A DNA stretch of 64,000 bases from Anaerosalibacter bizertensis (lineage in GTDB: Bacteria > Bacillota > Clostridia > Tissierellales > Sporanaerobacteraceae), in NCBI RefSeq assembly GCF_009696605.1, contig NZ_VULR01000012.1:1-64000 (forward strand), written 5' to 3'. Below are positions 14,573 to 23,700 of this stretch, piece after piece. The notes under the pieces were generated by a model. It was not told where the DNA came from. It searched no databases and saw only the letters and a program-made list of their open reading frames with translations. Within the stretch, counting starts at the first letter, position 1. Each line of letters starts with the position of its first letter. The position numbers and the translations under genes were made by a program.

Positions 14573-15769
14573 ATGTTAAAAGGAAAAAATATTCTAGTAG
14601 GAGTAACTGGAGGAATAGCAGCTTATAAAACTGCTGATTTAGTAAGTAAATTAAAGAAACTTAATGCAAATGTTGAAGTTATAATGACAGAAGCTGCAAC
14701 TGAGTTTGTAGCTCCTTTAACTTTTCAAACTTTAAGTCAAAACTTGGTTTATGTTGATATTTTTGAAAAACTTAAATCTTGGGAAGTTGAACATATTTCA
14801 TTGGCAGAGAAAGCAGACTTAGTTCTAATTGCTCCTGCTACAGCTAATACAATAGGAAAAATAGCTAATGGAATAGCGGATGATATGCTTTCTACAGTCA
14901 TTATGGCTACAGAAGCTAAAGTAATGTTTGCTCCTGCTATGAATACTCATATGTATTGCAATCCAATTGTGGAAGAAAATATAGAAAAGTTAACAAAACT
15001 TGGTTATGAATTTATAGAACCTGGAAATGGTCTTCTAGCTTGTGGAACATATGGAGCAGGCAGAATGGCAGAACCTATAGATATAATAGAGCATGTAAAA
15101 GATTTTTTTAAAGATGGAGATTTAAAAAATCAAAAAATAGTTATAACAGCGGGACCAACTATAGAACCATTAGATCCTGTACGATATATGACAAATTTTT
15201 CTAGTGGAAAAATGGGCTATGCTTTAGCAGAGGAAGCAAAAAAAAGAGGTGGTGAAGTAGTTCTAATTACTGGACCTACTAATATAGAACCACCTACAGG
15301 TATAAAATTAGTAAAAATAAACACTACAAGAGAGATGTTATCTGCTGTAGAAGCAGAATTTGATGATTGTCAAGTTCTAATAAAAGCAGCTGCGCCACTA
15401 GATTATAGACCTAACGAAGTAAGTAATTCAAAGATTAAGAAAAACAATGATGTTTTAGAGATGAAATTTATAAAGAATCCAGATATTGCAAAGCATTTTG
15501 GTGAAATGAAAAAATCTCAAATAATGGTTGGATTTGCAGCAGAAACAGAAAACATTATAGAATATGCAAAAGGAAAAATGGAAAGAAAGAATTTTGATTT
15601 CATAGTAGCAAATGATGTTTTAAAAGAAGGAGCTGGATTTAAAGCTGATACGAATATTGTAACCATTATAGATAGAGGTGGAGAAGTAGAAAATTATCCT
15701 TTAATGGAAAAAAACAAGTTGGCAAATATAATTTTAGATAAAGTAGTAGAGTTGTTGATTAAAAGCTAG
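14573..15769 (+). CDS. coaBC: bifunctional CoaBC (PPC synthetase/decarboxylase)
   Basis: CoaBC makes 4'-phosphopantetheine from 4'-phosphopantothenate in coenzyme A synthesis. The 398-aa protein has both halves. The N-terminal FMN decarboxylase (CoaC) carries GVTGGIAAYK, the His of EHISLAEKAD, PAMNTHMY and the active Cys loop LLACGTYGAGRMAEP. The C-terminal synthetase (CoaB, from about 185) carries ITAGPTIEPLDPVRYMTNFSSGKMG and AAPLDYRP. coaD, which catalyses the next step, is at 34.1 kb. A terminator overlaps the gene end. Confidence 0.96.
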   Translation: MLKGKNILVGVTGGIAAYKTADLVSKLKKLNANVEVIMTEAATEFVAPLTFQTLSQNLVYVDIFEKLKSWEVEHISLAEKADLVLIAPATANTIGKIANGIADDMLSTVIMATEAKVMFAPAMNTHMYCNPIVEENIEKLTKLGYEFIEPGNGLLACGTYGAGRMAEPIDIIEHVKDFFKDGDLKNQKIVITAGPTIEPLDPVRYMTNFSSGKMGYALAEEAKKRGGEVVLITGPTNIEPPTGIKLVKINTTREMLSAVEAEFDDCQVLIKAAAPLDYRPNEVSNSKIKKNNDVLEMKFIKNPDIAKHFGEMKKSQIMVGFAAETENIIEYAKGKMERKNFDFIVANDVLKEGAGFKADTNIVTIIDRGGEVENYPLMEKNKLANIILDKVVELLIKS

Positions 15770-15797
15770 ATAGGGCTTCATCTAGCTTTTAATTTTT
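15761..15797 (+). terminator. intrinsic terminator after coaBC
   Basis: An 11-bp perfect stem (aaaagctagat with atctagctttt) around an 8-nt loop is followed by AATTTTTAAT. The T-run is interrupted, so read-through into priA is likely. Confidence 0.65.
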
Positions 15798-15821
15798 AAT
15801 ATATAAAGAGGATTGGTAATT

Positions 15822-18296
15822 ATGAGTACAATGGTTGCTAAAGTAATAGTTGACAATAGATCTTCGAAAACGGACAAACCATATACTTATGCAATTAAAA
15901 AGGATATGGAAGAAGATTTGAAGCAAGGTATGAGAGTTTTAGTTCCATTTGGAAGAGGGAATAGGTATATAAAAGGTCTTGTAATAAAGATAGAAAAATA
16001 CAATGGAAATATTTCTAAATTAAAGTATATTAAAGATTTATTAGATGATAAACCTATTATTTCTGAAAAAATGCTAGAATTAAGTTTGTGGATGAAGGAA
16101 AATTATTTATCCTCTTATCTAGATTCATTATATGCTGTTATGCCTCCGGGAGATTTTAAAAAAATTAATACCTATATCTATGTAAATGATAAGCAAAGTT
16201 TTAATATGGAACAGATATCTCCAAAGGAAAAAAATATAATTAGTATATTAAATGATAAGAAGAAGGTATCTTTTAGTGAATTAAAAAAAGAAATTAAAGA
16301 TAACAATATAAGAAAATATATAAAAAAGTTAGAAGAAAAAGGAATTATACTGACTAGTTTAGAAATTGAAACAAAAATTCATAAAAAATATGAAAAGTAT
16401 ATTACTTTAAAAAATGATAATATGAAATTAGAAGAAATACTTTCTAAAATTGACAATAGAGCATTTAAGCAACAAGAAGTAATAAAGTTTTTATACGAAG
16501 CAGGAGAAATTTCTCTAAAAAAACTATTAAAGGAAACAAATACATCTAATTCAGTTGTAAAGTCTTTAGAAAAAAAAGGAGAAATAAAGATTATTGAAAA
16601 AGAAGTTCTGAGAAGTCCAATTCCTGATGGAATATCCCAATATAAAAAGCATAAGCTAACAGATAAGCAAGAATATTGTTTAAATGAAATATTAGATACA
16701 ATAAGAAATGAAGAAGGAAATAAATTTTTGATACATGGAGTAACAGGAAGTGGGAAAACAGAAATATATCTTCAATTAATTGAAAATCTTATAAAGAGTG
16801 GGAAACAAGCCATAGTATTAGTTCCGGAAATTTCGCTTACACCTCAAACAGTAGAAAGATTTGTAGGAAGATTTGGACAAAAGGTAGCTGTACTACATAG
16901 TAGGCTTTCTTCTGGAGAAAGATTTGATGAATGGAGAAGAATAAAAGAAGGAAAAGTAAATATAGTTGTTGGTGCAAGATCTGCTGTTTTTGCCCCTTTT
17001 GATAATTTAGGTCTTATAATAATAGATGAGGAACATGAAAATAGCTATAAATCTAGTATGAATCCTAAATATAATGCAATTGAAGTAGCAGAAAAAAGAT
17101 GCGAACTTGAAGGAGCTTCATTAGTACTTGGAACTGCAACTCCTTCGATTGAAACCTATTATAGGGCAAGAAGTGGTGAAATTAAACTTTTAACTTTATC
17201 AGATAGAATTAATAATAAGAAGTTGCCTGCTATGAATATAGTAGATATGAGAGAAGAATTAAACTCAGGAAATAAATCCATATTAAGTGTAAAACTATAC
17301 AATGCCATAGAAGAAAATTTAAAGAATAATAAACAGACAATCTTATTTTTAAATAGAAGGGGATATTCAACTTTTATATCTTGTAGAAAATGCGGTTATG
17401 TAGCAAAATGTGAAAACTGTGATATATCTTTAACATATCATTTTTCTGAGAATAGATTAAAATGCCATTATTGTGGCATGATATCCAGTCCTCCTAGAAT
17501 TTGTCCTGAATGTGGTAGTAAGTATATTAAATATTTTGGTTCAGGCACTCAAAAGATAGAAGAAATAATAAAAAAACTTTTTCCTTACTCAAGGACAGCA
17601 AGGATGGACGTAGATACTACTTCTAGAAAAGGAAGTCATGCTAGAATCTTAAAAAACATGAAAAATGGTGATATAGATATATTAATAGGAACTCAAATGA
17701 TAACTAAAGGATTAGATTTTCCACTTGTAACTTTAGTAGGGATAATTGCAGCAGATACTAGTTTAAATTTGCCAGACTTCAGATCTTCTGAGAGAACATT
17801 TCAGCTTTTAACACAAGTAGGAGGTAGAGCAGGAAGAGGAAATTTTGAAGGGCAAGTTATAGTTCAAACTTATAACCCAGAACATTTTAGTATACAGATG
17901 GCAAAAAAACATGATTATATTCAATTTTACAATAAAGAAATATTATTAAGAAAGGAATTTGGTTACCCACCTTTTATAGATATTATAACCATAATTATAT
18001 ATGGAAGAGATGAAAATAAGGTATCTAAATCATCTAAAGATGTATATAGTAAAATATTAGAAAAATTAAAGGAAATAAATAAAGGAGAGTTGGCAAGAAA
18101 TATATTTGGACCAAATCCTGCACCATTAGAAAAACTTAATAATAATTACAGATGGCAAATTATTATTAAATCAGATAAAAAAAATTTAAGACTGTTAAAA
18201 AACATAGTGAACAGGGTATGTATATATAATAGCCAAAATAAAGAATATAAGAATATAAAGTTTAGTATAGATATAAATCCAAATTCAATATTATAG
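15822..18296 (+). CDS. priA: primosomal helicase PriA
   Basis: PriA recognises collapsed replication forks and reloads the replicative helicase. The 824-aa protein has an N-terminal DNA-binding domain (from [23 protein letters not shown]-like sequence), helicase Walker [10 protein letters not shown] (about 306-314) and DEEH box (about 401). Eight zinc-binding Cys lie in CRKCG-CENCD-CHYCG-CPECG (about 522-565), followed by helicase motifs [12 protein letters not shown] and [12 protein letters not shown] 15822 follows AAAGAGGA; the in-frame TTG at 15813 overlaps that site. It is the first gene after the coaBC terminator and is followed by def-fmt, as in B. subtilis. Confidence 0.95.
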   Translation: MSTMVAKVIVDNRSSKTDKPYTYAIKKDMEEDLKQGMRVLVPFGRGNRYIKGLVIKIEKYNGNISKLKYIKDLLDDKPIISEKMLELSLWMKENYLSSYLDSLYAVMPPGDFKKINTYIYVNDKQSFNMEQISPKEKNIISILNDKKKVSFSELKKEIKDNNIRKYIKKLEEKGIILTSLEIETKIHKKYEKYITLKNDNMKLEEILSKIDNRAFKQQEVIKFLYEAGEISLKKLLKETNTSNSVVKSLEKKGEIKIIEKEVLRSPIPDGISQYKKHKLTDKQEYCLNEILDTIRNEEGNKFLIHGVTGSGKTEIYLQLIENLIKSGKQAIVLVPEISLTPQTVERFVGRFGQKVAVLHSRLSSGERFDEWRRIKEGKVNIVVGARSAVFAPFDNLGLIIIDEEHENSYKSSMNPKYNAIEVAEKRCELEGASLVLGTATPSIETYYRARSGEIKLLTLSDRINNKKLPAMNIVDMREELNSGNKSILSVKLYNAIEENLKNNKQTILFLNRRGYSTFISCRKCGYVAKCENCDISLTYHFSENRLKCHYCGMISSPPRICPECGSKYIKYFGSGTQKIEEIIKKLFPYSRTARMDVDTTSRKGSHARILKNMKNGDIDILIGTQMITKGLDFPLVTLVGIIAADTSLNLPDFRSSERTFQLLTQVGGRAGRGNFEGQVIVQTYNPEHFSIQMAKKHDYIQFYNKEILLRKEFGYPPFIDIITIIIYGRDENKVSKSSKDVYSKILEKLKEINKGELARNIFGPNPAPLEKLNNNYRWQIIIKSDKKNLRLLKNIVNRVCIYNSQNKEYKNIKFSIDINPNSIL

Positions 18297-18307
18297 GGGG
18301 AATAAAT

Positions 18308-18760
18308 ATGGCAATTAGACGATTAAGATATGTTAATGATCCTATTTTAAGGAAAAAATCTAGAGAAGTTACTAAAATAGATGATAGAATAAAAACTCTT
18401 CTAAATGATATGGTAGAAACTATGTATGAAAATGAAGGTGTTGGTTTAGCAGCTCCACAAGTTGGTATTTTAAGAAAAGTTGTAGTTATTGATGTGGGAG
18501 AAGGAATTTTAAAACTGATAAATCCAGAAATAATTGAAAAAGAAGGAGAAAGTTTAGATATAGAAGGATGTTTAAGTGTTCCAAATAGAACTGGAAAGGT
18601 TTTAAGGCCTGAAAGGGTAAAGGTTAAGTATTTAGATATAGATGGAAAGGAAAAAAATATTGAAGGAACAGGACTCCTAGCAAGAGCACTTTGTCACGAA
18701 ATAGATCATTTAAATGGGGTACTATTTATAGATAAAGTTGTAGAAGAGGTAGAAGATTAG
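18308..18760 (+). CDS. def: peptide deformylase
   Basis: Def removes the formyl group from new N-termini. All three family motifs are present in the 150-aa protein: [11 protein letters not shown] (43-53), EGCLSVP (86-92, metal Cys88) and HEIDHLNG (130-137, metal His130/His134 and catalytic Glu131). The length and the Leu/Ser in motif II mark a type 2-free, type 1-like enzyme. It starts 11 bp after priA with GGGGG and precedes fmt, which adds the formyl group. Confidence 0.97.
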   Translation: MAIRRLRYVNDPILRKKSREVTKIDDRIKTLLNDMVETMYENEGVGLAAPQVGILRKVVVIDVGEGILKLINPEIIEKEGESLDIEGCLSVPNRTGKVLRPERVKVKYLDIDGKEKNIEGTGLLARALCHEIDHLNGVLFIDKVVEEVED

Positions 18761-18770
18761 GAGGGGTTTT

Positions 18771-19700
18771 ATGAAGATTATTTATATGGGAACGCCAGAA
18801 TTTGCTGTATGTCCATTAGAGAGTTTACATGAAGAGGGATTTGACATTTCTTTAGTAGTTTCTCAAAAGGATAAACCAAAAGGAAGAGGAAAAAAGCTTT
18901 TGCCTACTCCTGTAAAATCAAAAGCCGAGGAATTAAACTTGGAAGTTTTTCAACCAGATAATATAAATAGTGAAGATAGTATAAAAAAGCTAAAGGCAAT
19001 TAATCCAGACTTTATAGTTGTAGCTGCTTATGGTCAAATTTTAAAAAAAGATGTTTTGTCAATTCCTAAATATGGTTGTGTAAATATACATGCTTCATTA
19101 CTTCCTAAATACAGAGGAGCAGCACCTATAAATTGGGCTATTATAAATGGGGAAAAAGAAACAGGAGTAACTATTATGGAAATGGTTGAAAAATTAGATG
19201 CTGGAGATATGTATTTAAAAGAATATATAAACATTGAAGAAGATGATGATGCTATAACTATACATGATAAGTTATCTAACATAGGTGGAAAACTAATAGT
19301 TGAAGCACTAAAGGGTATATATAGTGGAAATATTACTCCTGAAAGTCAAGATGATTCAAAGTCCAGCTATGCTTCAATGCTAAATAAAAAAATGGGAAGA
19401 ATTGATTGGAATGAATCTGGAGAAAGAATAAAAAATCTTATAAGAGGTTTAAAGCCTTGGCCTAGTGCTTATACTTTTTATAGAGGGAATAATATAAAAG
19501 TCCACAAAGTTGAACTAAGTTCTAAATTTAAAGATGGAAAAAATGGTGAAATAGTTAAGGTATCAGATGAAGGAATATTTGTAAATTGTATAGACTCTTG
19601 TGTTATAATCAAAGAATTACAGTTTCCAGGGAAAAGAAGTATGGCTGTAAAAGATTTTATCAGAGGGAATAAAATAGATATAGGAACAGTTTTAAAATAA
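18771..19700 (+). CDS. fmt: methionyl-tRNA formyltransferase
   Basis: Fmt formylates initiator Met-tRNA using 10-formyl-tetrahydrofolate. The 309-aa protein has the N-terminal MGTPEFAV start, the catalytic region HASLLPKYRGAAPINWAI with its conserved Asn/His, and METGVTIMEMVEKLDAGDM. A C-terminal tRNA-binding OB domain runs from about 205 (IRGLKPWPSAYT). Length is standard. def and fmt form the usual add/remove pair. Confidence 0.97.
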   Translation: MKIIYMGTPEFAVCPLESLHEEGFDISLVVSQKDKPKGRGKKLLPTPVKSKAEELNLEVFQPDNINSEDSIKKLKAINPDFIVVAAYGQILKKDVLSIPKYGCVNIHASLLPKYRGAAPINWAIINGEKETGVTIMEMVEKLDAGDMYLKEYINIEEDDDAITIHDKLSNIGGKLIVEALKGIYSGNITPESQDDSKSSYASMLNKKMGRIDWNESGERIKNLIRGLKPWPSAYTFYRGNNIKVHKVELSSKFKDGKNGEIVKVSDEGIFVNCIDSCVIIKELQFPGKRSMAVKDFIRGNKIDIGTVLK

Positions 19701-19729
19701 TTGTATTAATAGAAAAACTATATTATCAT
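19701..19729 (+). promoter_or_regulatory. candidate promoter for yugP
   Basis: TTGTAT (19701-19706), 17 bp, then TATCAT (19724-19729) lie just after the fmt stop and about 30 bp before the yugP ATG. Confidence 0.45.
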
Positions 19730-19760
19730 ATAAGATAATATAATTTAAAGGAGGGTGAGT

Positions 19761-20423
19761 ATGGATTATTATTTTTTACTCATGATAGCTTTAATAATAT
19801 CTTTCTATGCTCAGATTAAAGTAAGCACAACTTTTAATAAGTATTTAAGGGTTCCAAGTTATTCAGGTTATACAGGCAGAGAAGTAGCAAGAATGATATT
19901 AGATAGAAATGGCTTACATGACGTTAGAATAGAGCCAATTGGGGGACAGCTTACAGATCATTATGATCCTAGAACCAATGTGATTAGATTGTCCAGTAAT
20001 GTTTATAATGGCAATTCTATAGCTTCTTTAAGTGTAGCCGCTCATGAGGTTGGTCATGCGATTCAACATGCAGAAGGCTATTTTCCTCTCATTTTAAGAA
20101 ATAATATTGCGCCTATTGCAAGCATTAGTGCCAGATTTGTTTGGATATTAATCTTTTTAGGATTTTTAATAAGTCCAGTATTATTAGAAGCGGGAATAAT
20201 ATTGTATTTAGCAATAGTATTATTCCAAGTTGTGACTTTACCAGTAGAATTTAATGCTAGTAGAAGAGCTTTGGATCAATTGGATTCTGGAATAGTTACA
20301 AGAAATGAGATAGGGCCAGCTAAAAAAGTATTAAGTGCAGCTGCATTAACTTATGTGGCGGCAACATTAGTAGCAATTGGACAATTATTAAGACTTATTT
20401 CTTTATCTGATAGAAGAAATTAA
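19761..20423 (+). CDS. yugP: zinc metallopeptidase, YugP family
   Basis: This 220-aa membrane protein carries HEVGH (95-99) in AAHEVGHAIQHAEG, the zinc-metalloprotease motif of the Zn_peptidase_2 (YugP) family. It has an N-terminal span (about 2-18), a soluble domain with GGQLTDHYDPRTNVIRLS, and two to three hydrophobic segments after the active site (about 115-160). The usual third-ligand region EFNASRRALDQLD follows. No substrate is known. AAAGGAGG places the start at ATG 19761; a GTG at 19755 lies too close to the site. Its TAA is at the base of a terminator. Confidence 0.92.
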   Translation: MDYYFLLMIALIISFYAQIKVSTTFNKYLRVPSYSGYTGREVARMILDRNGLHDVRIEPIGGQLTDHYDPRTNVIRLSSNVYNGNSIASLSVAAHEVGHAIQHAEGYFPLILRNNIAPIASISARFVWILIFLGFLISPVLLEAGIILYLAIVLFQVVTLPVEFNASRRALDQLDSGIVTRNEIGPAKKVLSAAALTYVAATLVAIGQLLRLISLSDRRN

Positions 20424-20451
20424 AGAGGTGAGATTCACCTCTTATTTTTTT
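20423..20451 (+). terminator. intrinsic terminator after yugP
   Basis: A 9-bp perfect stem (aagaggtga with tcacctctt) with a 3-nt loop is followed by ATTTTTTTG. The stem starts at the last base of the yugP stop codon. Confidence 0.85.
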
Positions 20452-20487
20452 GTGATTTTTGTATATAATATCTTTGGAGGTGAATAT

Positions 20488-21834
20488 ATGGAAAAGAATA
20501 TGAGAGAAGTTGCCCTTAAAATATTGATTGAGATAAATAAAAAAGGTGCTTATTCAAATATAGCTTTGAATAAACATATGGCTTCAAATATAAATAAATT
20601 AGATGAAAATTTTACAAGAGAAATAGTCTATGGAGTATTAGAGAATAGATTATATTTAGATTGGATAATATCAAAGGTTTCTAAAATAAAAATCAAAAAA
20701 ATAGATCCTATTATTTTAGAAATTTTAAGAATAGGTGTATATCAAATCGTCTTTATGGAAAAGGTTCCAAATAGTGCAGCTGTAAATGAATCTGTAAAAT
20801 TAGCAAAAAAATATTCTCACAAAGGTTCAGTTTCCTATGTAAATGGTGTACTTAGAAATATTATTAGAAAAAGAGCAAATATATTGGATATAGATATAAA
20901 AAATACTATGGATTATATATCAATTAAATATTCTCATCCTCAGTGGATGGTTAAAAGATGGATAGATGAATTTGGAGAAGATTTCACATTAGAATTGTGC
21001 AAGGTAAATAATGAGAAACCAAAATTAAATATTAGAACAAATAGATTAAAAATCGATAGAGAAACTTTAAAAAAATTATTGAAAGCTAAGGGATATAATA
21101 TTTCAGAAACTAAATATGCTTCAGATGGATTGATAATAGAGAACCCTTATAAAATTACTAATACAGATGAGTTTAAAAAGGGTTTGTTTACTATACAAGA
21201 TGAAAGTAGTATGTTGGTTTCTCAAATAATGACTCCTGGGAAAAATAATATTGTAGTAGACATATGTAGTGCGCCTGGCGGTAAAACTACACATATAGCC
21301 CAATACATGGAAAACCAGGGGAAGATAATAGCAAGGGATATTTATGATCATAAGTTAAAATTGATTAAAGAAAACTCTAATCGATTAGGAATAGATATAA
21401 TAAATACAGAATTATTTGATGCTTTAAAGTTAGATGAAAAACTACTTTCAAAATCAGATTATGTACTAGTGGATGCACCTTGTAGTGGTTTAGGATTAAT
21501 AAGGAGAAGACCAGAGATAAAGTGGAATAGGAAGGAAGATGATATAGAGAAAATAAAAGAAATGCAATATATCATATTAAGAAATGCCAGTAAATATTTA
21601 AAACCAGGTGGTATTTTAATATATAGTACTTGCACTATTGAACGGGAAGAAAATATTAATATGATTAGAAACTTTATTACAGAAAATAATGAATTTCAAT
21701 TAGTTGGTTTTGATCATCTTTTAGAGTCAAAGAAAAATATTGAAACTGCTGAAAAAGGATATATTGAATTATTTCCTCACATTCATGGAACTGATGGATT
21801 TTTTATAGCAAAGCTTTTAAAAAAAGATAAATAA
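20488..21834 (+). CDS. rsmB: 16S rRNA m5C967 methyltransferase RsmB
   Basis: RsmB methylates C967 (E. coli numbering) of 16S rRNA with S-adenosylmethionine. The 448-aa protein has an N-terminal NusB-like RNA-binding domain (about 1-140, ending NSAAVNESVKLAKKY) and a Rossmann methyltransferase. Motifs are CSAPGGKTTHIA (I), DAPCSGLG (IV, with Cys for release) and YSTCT (VI, nucleophile Cys). The ATG at 20488 has GGAGG at 20476-20480; the frame is open further up but crosses the terminator. It is followed by rlmN, prpC and prkC in the common order. Confidence 0.95.
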   Translation: MEKNMREVALKILIEINKKGAYSNIALNKHMASNINKLDENFTREIVYGVLENRLYLDWIISKVSKIKIKKIDPIILEILRIGVYQIVFMEKVPNSAAVNESVKLAKKYSHKGSVSYVNGVLRNIIRKRANILDIDIKNTMDYISIKYSHPQWMVKRWIDEFGEDFTLELCKVNNEKPKLNIRTNRLKIDRETLKKLLKAKGYNISETKYASDGLIIENPYKITNTDEFKKGLFTIQDESSMLVSQIMTPGKNNIVVDICSAPGGKTTHIAQYMENQGKIIARDIYDHKLKLIKENSNRLGIDIINTELFDALKLDEKLLSKSDYVLVDAPCSGLGLIRRRPEIKWNRKEDDIEKIKEMQYIILRNASKYLKPGGILIYSTCTIEREENINMIRNFITENNEFQLVGFDHLLESKKNIETAEKGYIELFPHIHGTDGFFIAKLLKKDK

Positions 21835-21848
21835 AAATTTACCGGTTA

Positions 21849-21857
21849 TGATATAAT
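21849..21857 (+). promoter_or_regulatory. extended -10 element for rlmN
   Basis: TGATATAAT (TG, one base, perfect TATAAT) lies 30 bp before the TTG start of rlmN. No -35 of note is seen. It could start an rlmN-prpC-prkC transcript. Confidence 0.5.
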
Positions 21858-21887
21858 ATTTAATTAAGAAAAGTTAGGAGGATATTT

Positions 21888-22922
21888 TTGCAAAAAACAG
21901 ATCTTAAAAATTTATCTTTAAGAGAAACTAAAGACTTATTTCTTGAACTAGGAGAGAAAGAATATAGGGGAGAACAAGTTTTTAATTTTATTCATAAAAA
22001 TATGGAGACTTCAATATCTAAAATAACAGCTCTGTCTAAAACTCTCAGGGACAAGCTAAAAAAAAACTATACTATAGGAGATATTTCCATCTTAGAGAGA
22101 TATGATTCAAAAATAGATGATACAAAAAAGTACTTATTTTTATTAGAAGATGGTAATATAATTGAAAGTGTAGCTATGAAATACAAATATGGAATTTCAG
22201 CTTGTATTTCAACCCAAGTAGGTTGTAGAATGGGATGTGTATTTTGTGCCTCTACTAAAGAAGGGCTTGTAAGAAATTTAACTCCAGGAGAAATATTAAG
22301 TGAGGTTTATAATATTCAAAAGGACCTTAATACAAAACTTAGCAATATTGTTTTAATGGGAAGTGGAGAGCCACTAGATAACTATGAGAATGTAATTAAG
22401 TTTTTAAATATATTACATGATAGTAAAGGGCAAAATTTTGGATATAGAAATGTTACTTTATCCACTTGTGGAGTAGTTCCTAAAATATATAAATTAGCTG
22501 ATGAAGATATTCCAATTACTTTATCTATATCTCTTCATTCTCCATTTGATGAAGAAAGAAAAAAGATAATGCCTATAGGGAACAAATATAAAATAGAAGA
22601 AATTTTAGCTGCATGTTATTATTATATAGAAAAAACCAATAGAAGAGTAACTTTTGAGTATACTGTAATCAATGGTGTAAATGATAGAAAAGAAGATTTG
22701 GAAGAATTAAGTAGAATATTAAAAGGACTTTTATGCCATGTGAATTTAATTCCTTTAAACCCTATTGAAGAATACAATAAAATAAAAGCTAATGGAAATG
22801 CTATAAAAGAATTTAAAGATGGATTGAATCAAAATGGAATAGCTACAACTGTTAGAAGGGAAATGGGTTCAGATATTAATGCAGCTTGTGGTCAATTAAG
22901 GAGAAAATATGTAAAAGGCTAA
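21888..22922 (+). CDS. rlmN: dual-specificity m2A methyltransferase RlmN
   Basis: RlmN is a radical SAM enzyme that makes 2-methyladenosine in 23S rRNA (A2503) and some tRNAs. In the 344-aa protein the [4Fe-4S] motif is CRMGCVFC (C113, C117, C120), followed by GSGEPLDNYENV, RNVTLSTCGV and SISLHSPFDEERKKIMP. The conserved C-terminal Cys is in INAACGQLR. The start is TTG at 21888, seven bases after GGAGGA. prpC begins 29 bp later. Confidence 0.96.
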   Translation: MQKTDLKNLSLRETKDLFLELGEKEYRGEQVFNFIHKNMETSISKITALSKTLRDKLKKNYTIGDISILERYDSKIDDTKKYLFLLEDGNIIESVAMKYKYGISACISTQVGCRMGCVFCASTKEGLVRNLTPGEILSEVYNIQKDLNTKLSNIVLMGSGEPLDNYENVIKFLNILHDSKGQNFGYRNVTLSTCGVVPKIYKLADEDIPITLSISLHSPFDEERKKIMPIGNKYKIEEILAACYYYIEKTNRRVTFEYTVINGVNDRKEDLEELSRILKGLLCHVNLIPLNPIEEYNKIKANGNAIKEFKDGLNQNGIATTVRREMGSDINAACGQLRRKYVKG

Positions 22923-22951
22923 TAAGCGAGATTGCTTGGCGAGGTGATAAT

Positions 22952-23686
22952 ATGTTTATTGGAGTGAGTACAGATAAGGGAAAAGTAAGGAAAAACAATC
23001 AAGATTCTTATTTTGTTTCAGAGGATACTGAATTACCTTTATTTATTGTAGCTGATGGAATGGGTGGACATAAAGCAGGAGAAGTAGCAAGCAATATGGC
23101 TGTAGAAATTGTTAAAGATTTTTTCATAGAAAAAAAAGAAGAATTTAAAAAAAATAAAGTAGATATTTCAAAATTTATCAGGTCTGTAGTTGAAAAAGCC
23201 AATACAATAATTTATAAAAAATCTATTGAAAATGATGAGTTTCATGGAATGGGAACAACTATAACTATGGCTTATATTTCTGAAGACAAATTATATATAG
23301 GCCATGTTGGTGATAGTAGAGCCTATTTATTAAGGAATAACAAATTTATTCAAATAACTGAAGACCATTCTCTTGTAGCAGAAATGGTTAAGAAAGGGAG
23401 TATAAGTGAAGAAGAAGCTGAGTGTCATCCCCAGAGGAATATAATAACTAGGGCCATTGGTACAGATGAGGAAGTAATAACAGATATTATAGTTGAAGAT
23501 ATTTATAAAGACGATATTTTGTTATTATGCACAGATGGATTAACTAATATGATGAATGATGATGAGATAAAAGAAATTCTAATAAATAAAATAGACTTAC
23601 AAAAAAATTGTAATAGTTTAGTAAAGAAAGCCAATAGATTAGGCGGAATTGACAATGTGACTGTTATAGCTATTAAATTGGTGTGA
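22952..23686 (+). CDS. prpC: PP2C-type Ser/Thr phosphatase PrpC/Stp
   Basis: PrpC reverses phosphorylation by the PASTA kinase encoded next. The 244-aa protein carries all the metal-binding PP2C motifs: VRKNNQDSY, ADGMGGHKAGE, GHVGDSRAYL, EDHSLV, CTDGLTNM and GGIDNVTVI. ATG 22952 follows GAGGTG. The frame is open upstream into rlmN, but that part has no family similarity. It ends 14 bp before prkC. The pair usually controls cell-wall synthesis, division and spore germination. Confidence 0.96.
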   Translation: MFIGVSTDKGKVRKNNQDSYFVSEDTELPLFIVADGMGGHKAGEVASNMAVEIVKDFFIEKKEEFKKNKVDISKFIRSVVEKANTIIYKKSIENDEFHGMGTTITMAYISEDKLYIGHVGDSRAYLLRNNKFIQITEDHSLVAEMVKKGSISEEEAECHPQRNIITRAIGTDEEVITDIIVEDIYKDDILLLCTDGLTNMMNDDEIKEILINKIDLQKNCNSLVKKANRLGGIDNVTVIAIKLV

Positions 23687-23700
23687 ATTGAGGTGATAAT

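Noticed and set aside
8544-15797. Terminators at 8544 and 15761 as a dispersed repeat family
   Set aside because: They share AAAAGCTAG in the stem, but loops and flanks differ; short AT-rich terminator stems often look alike.
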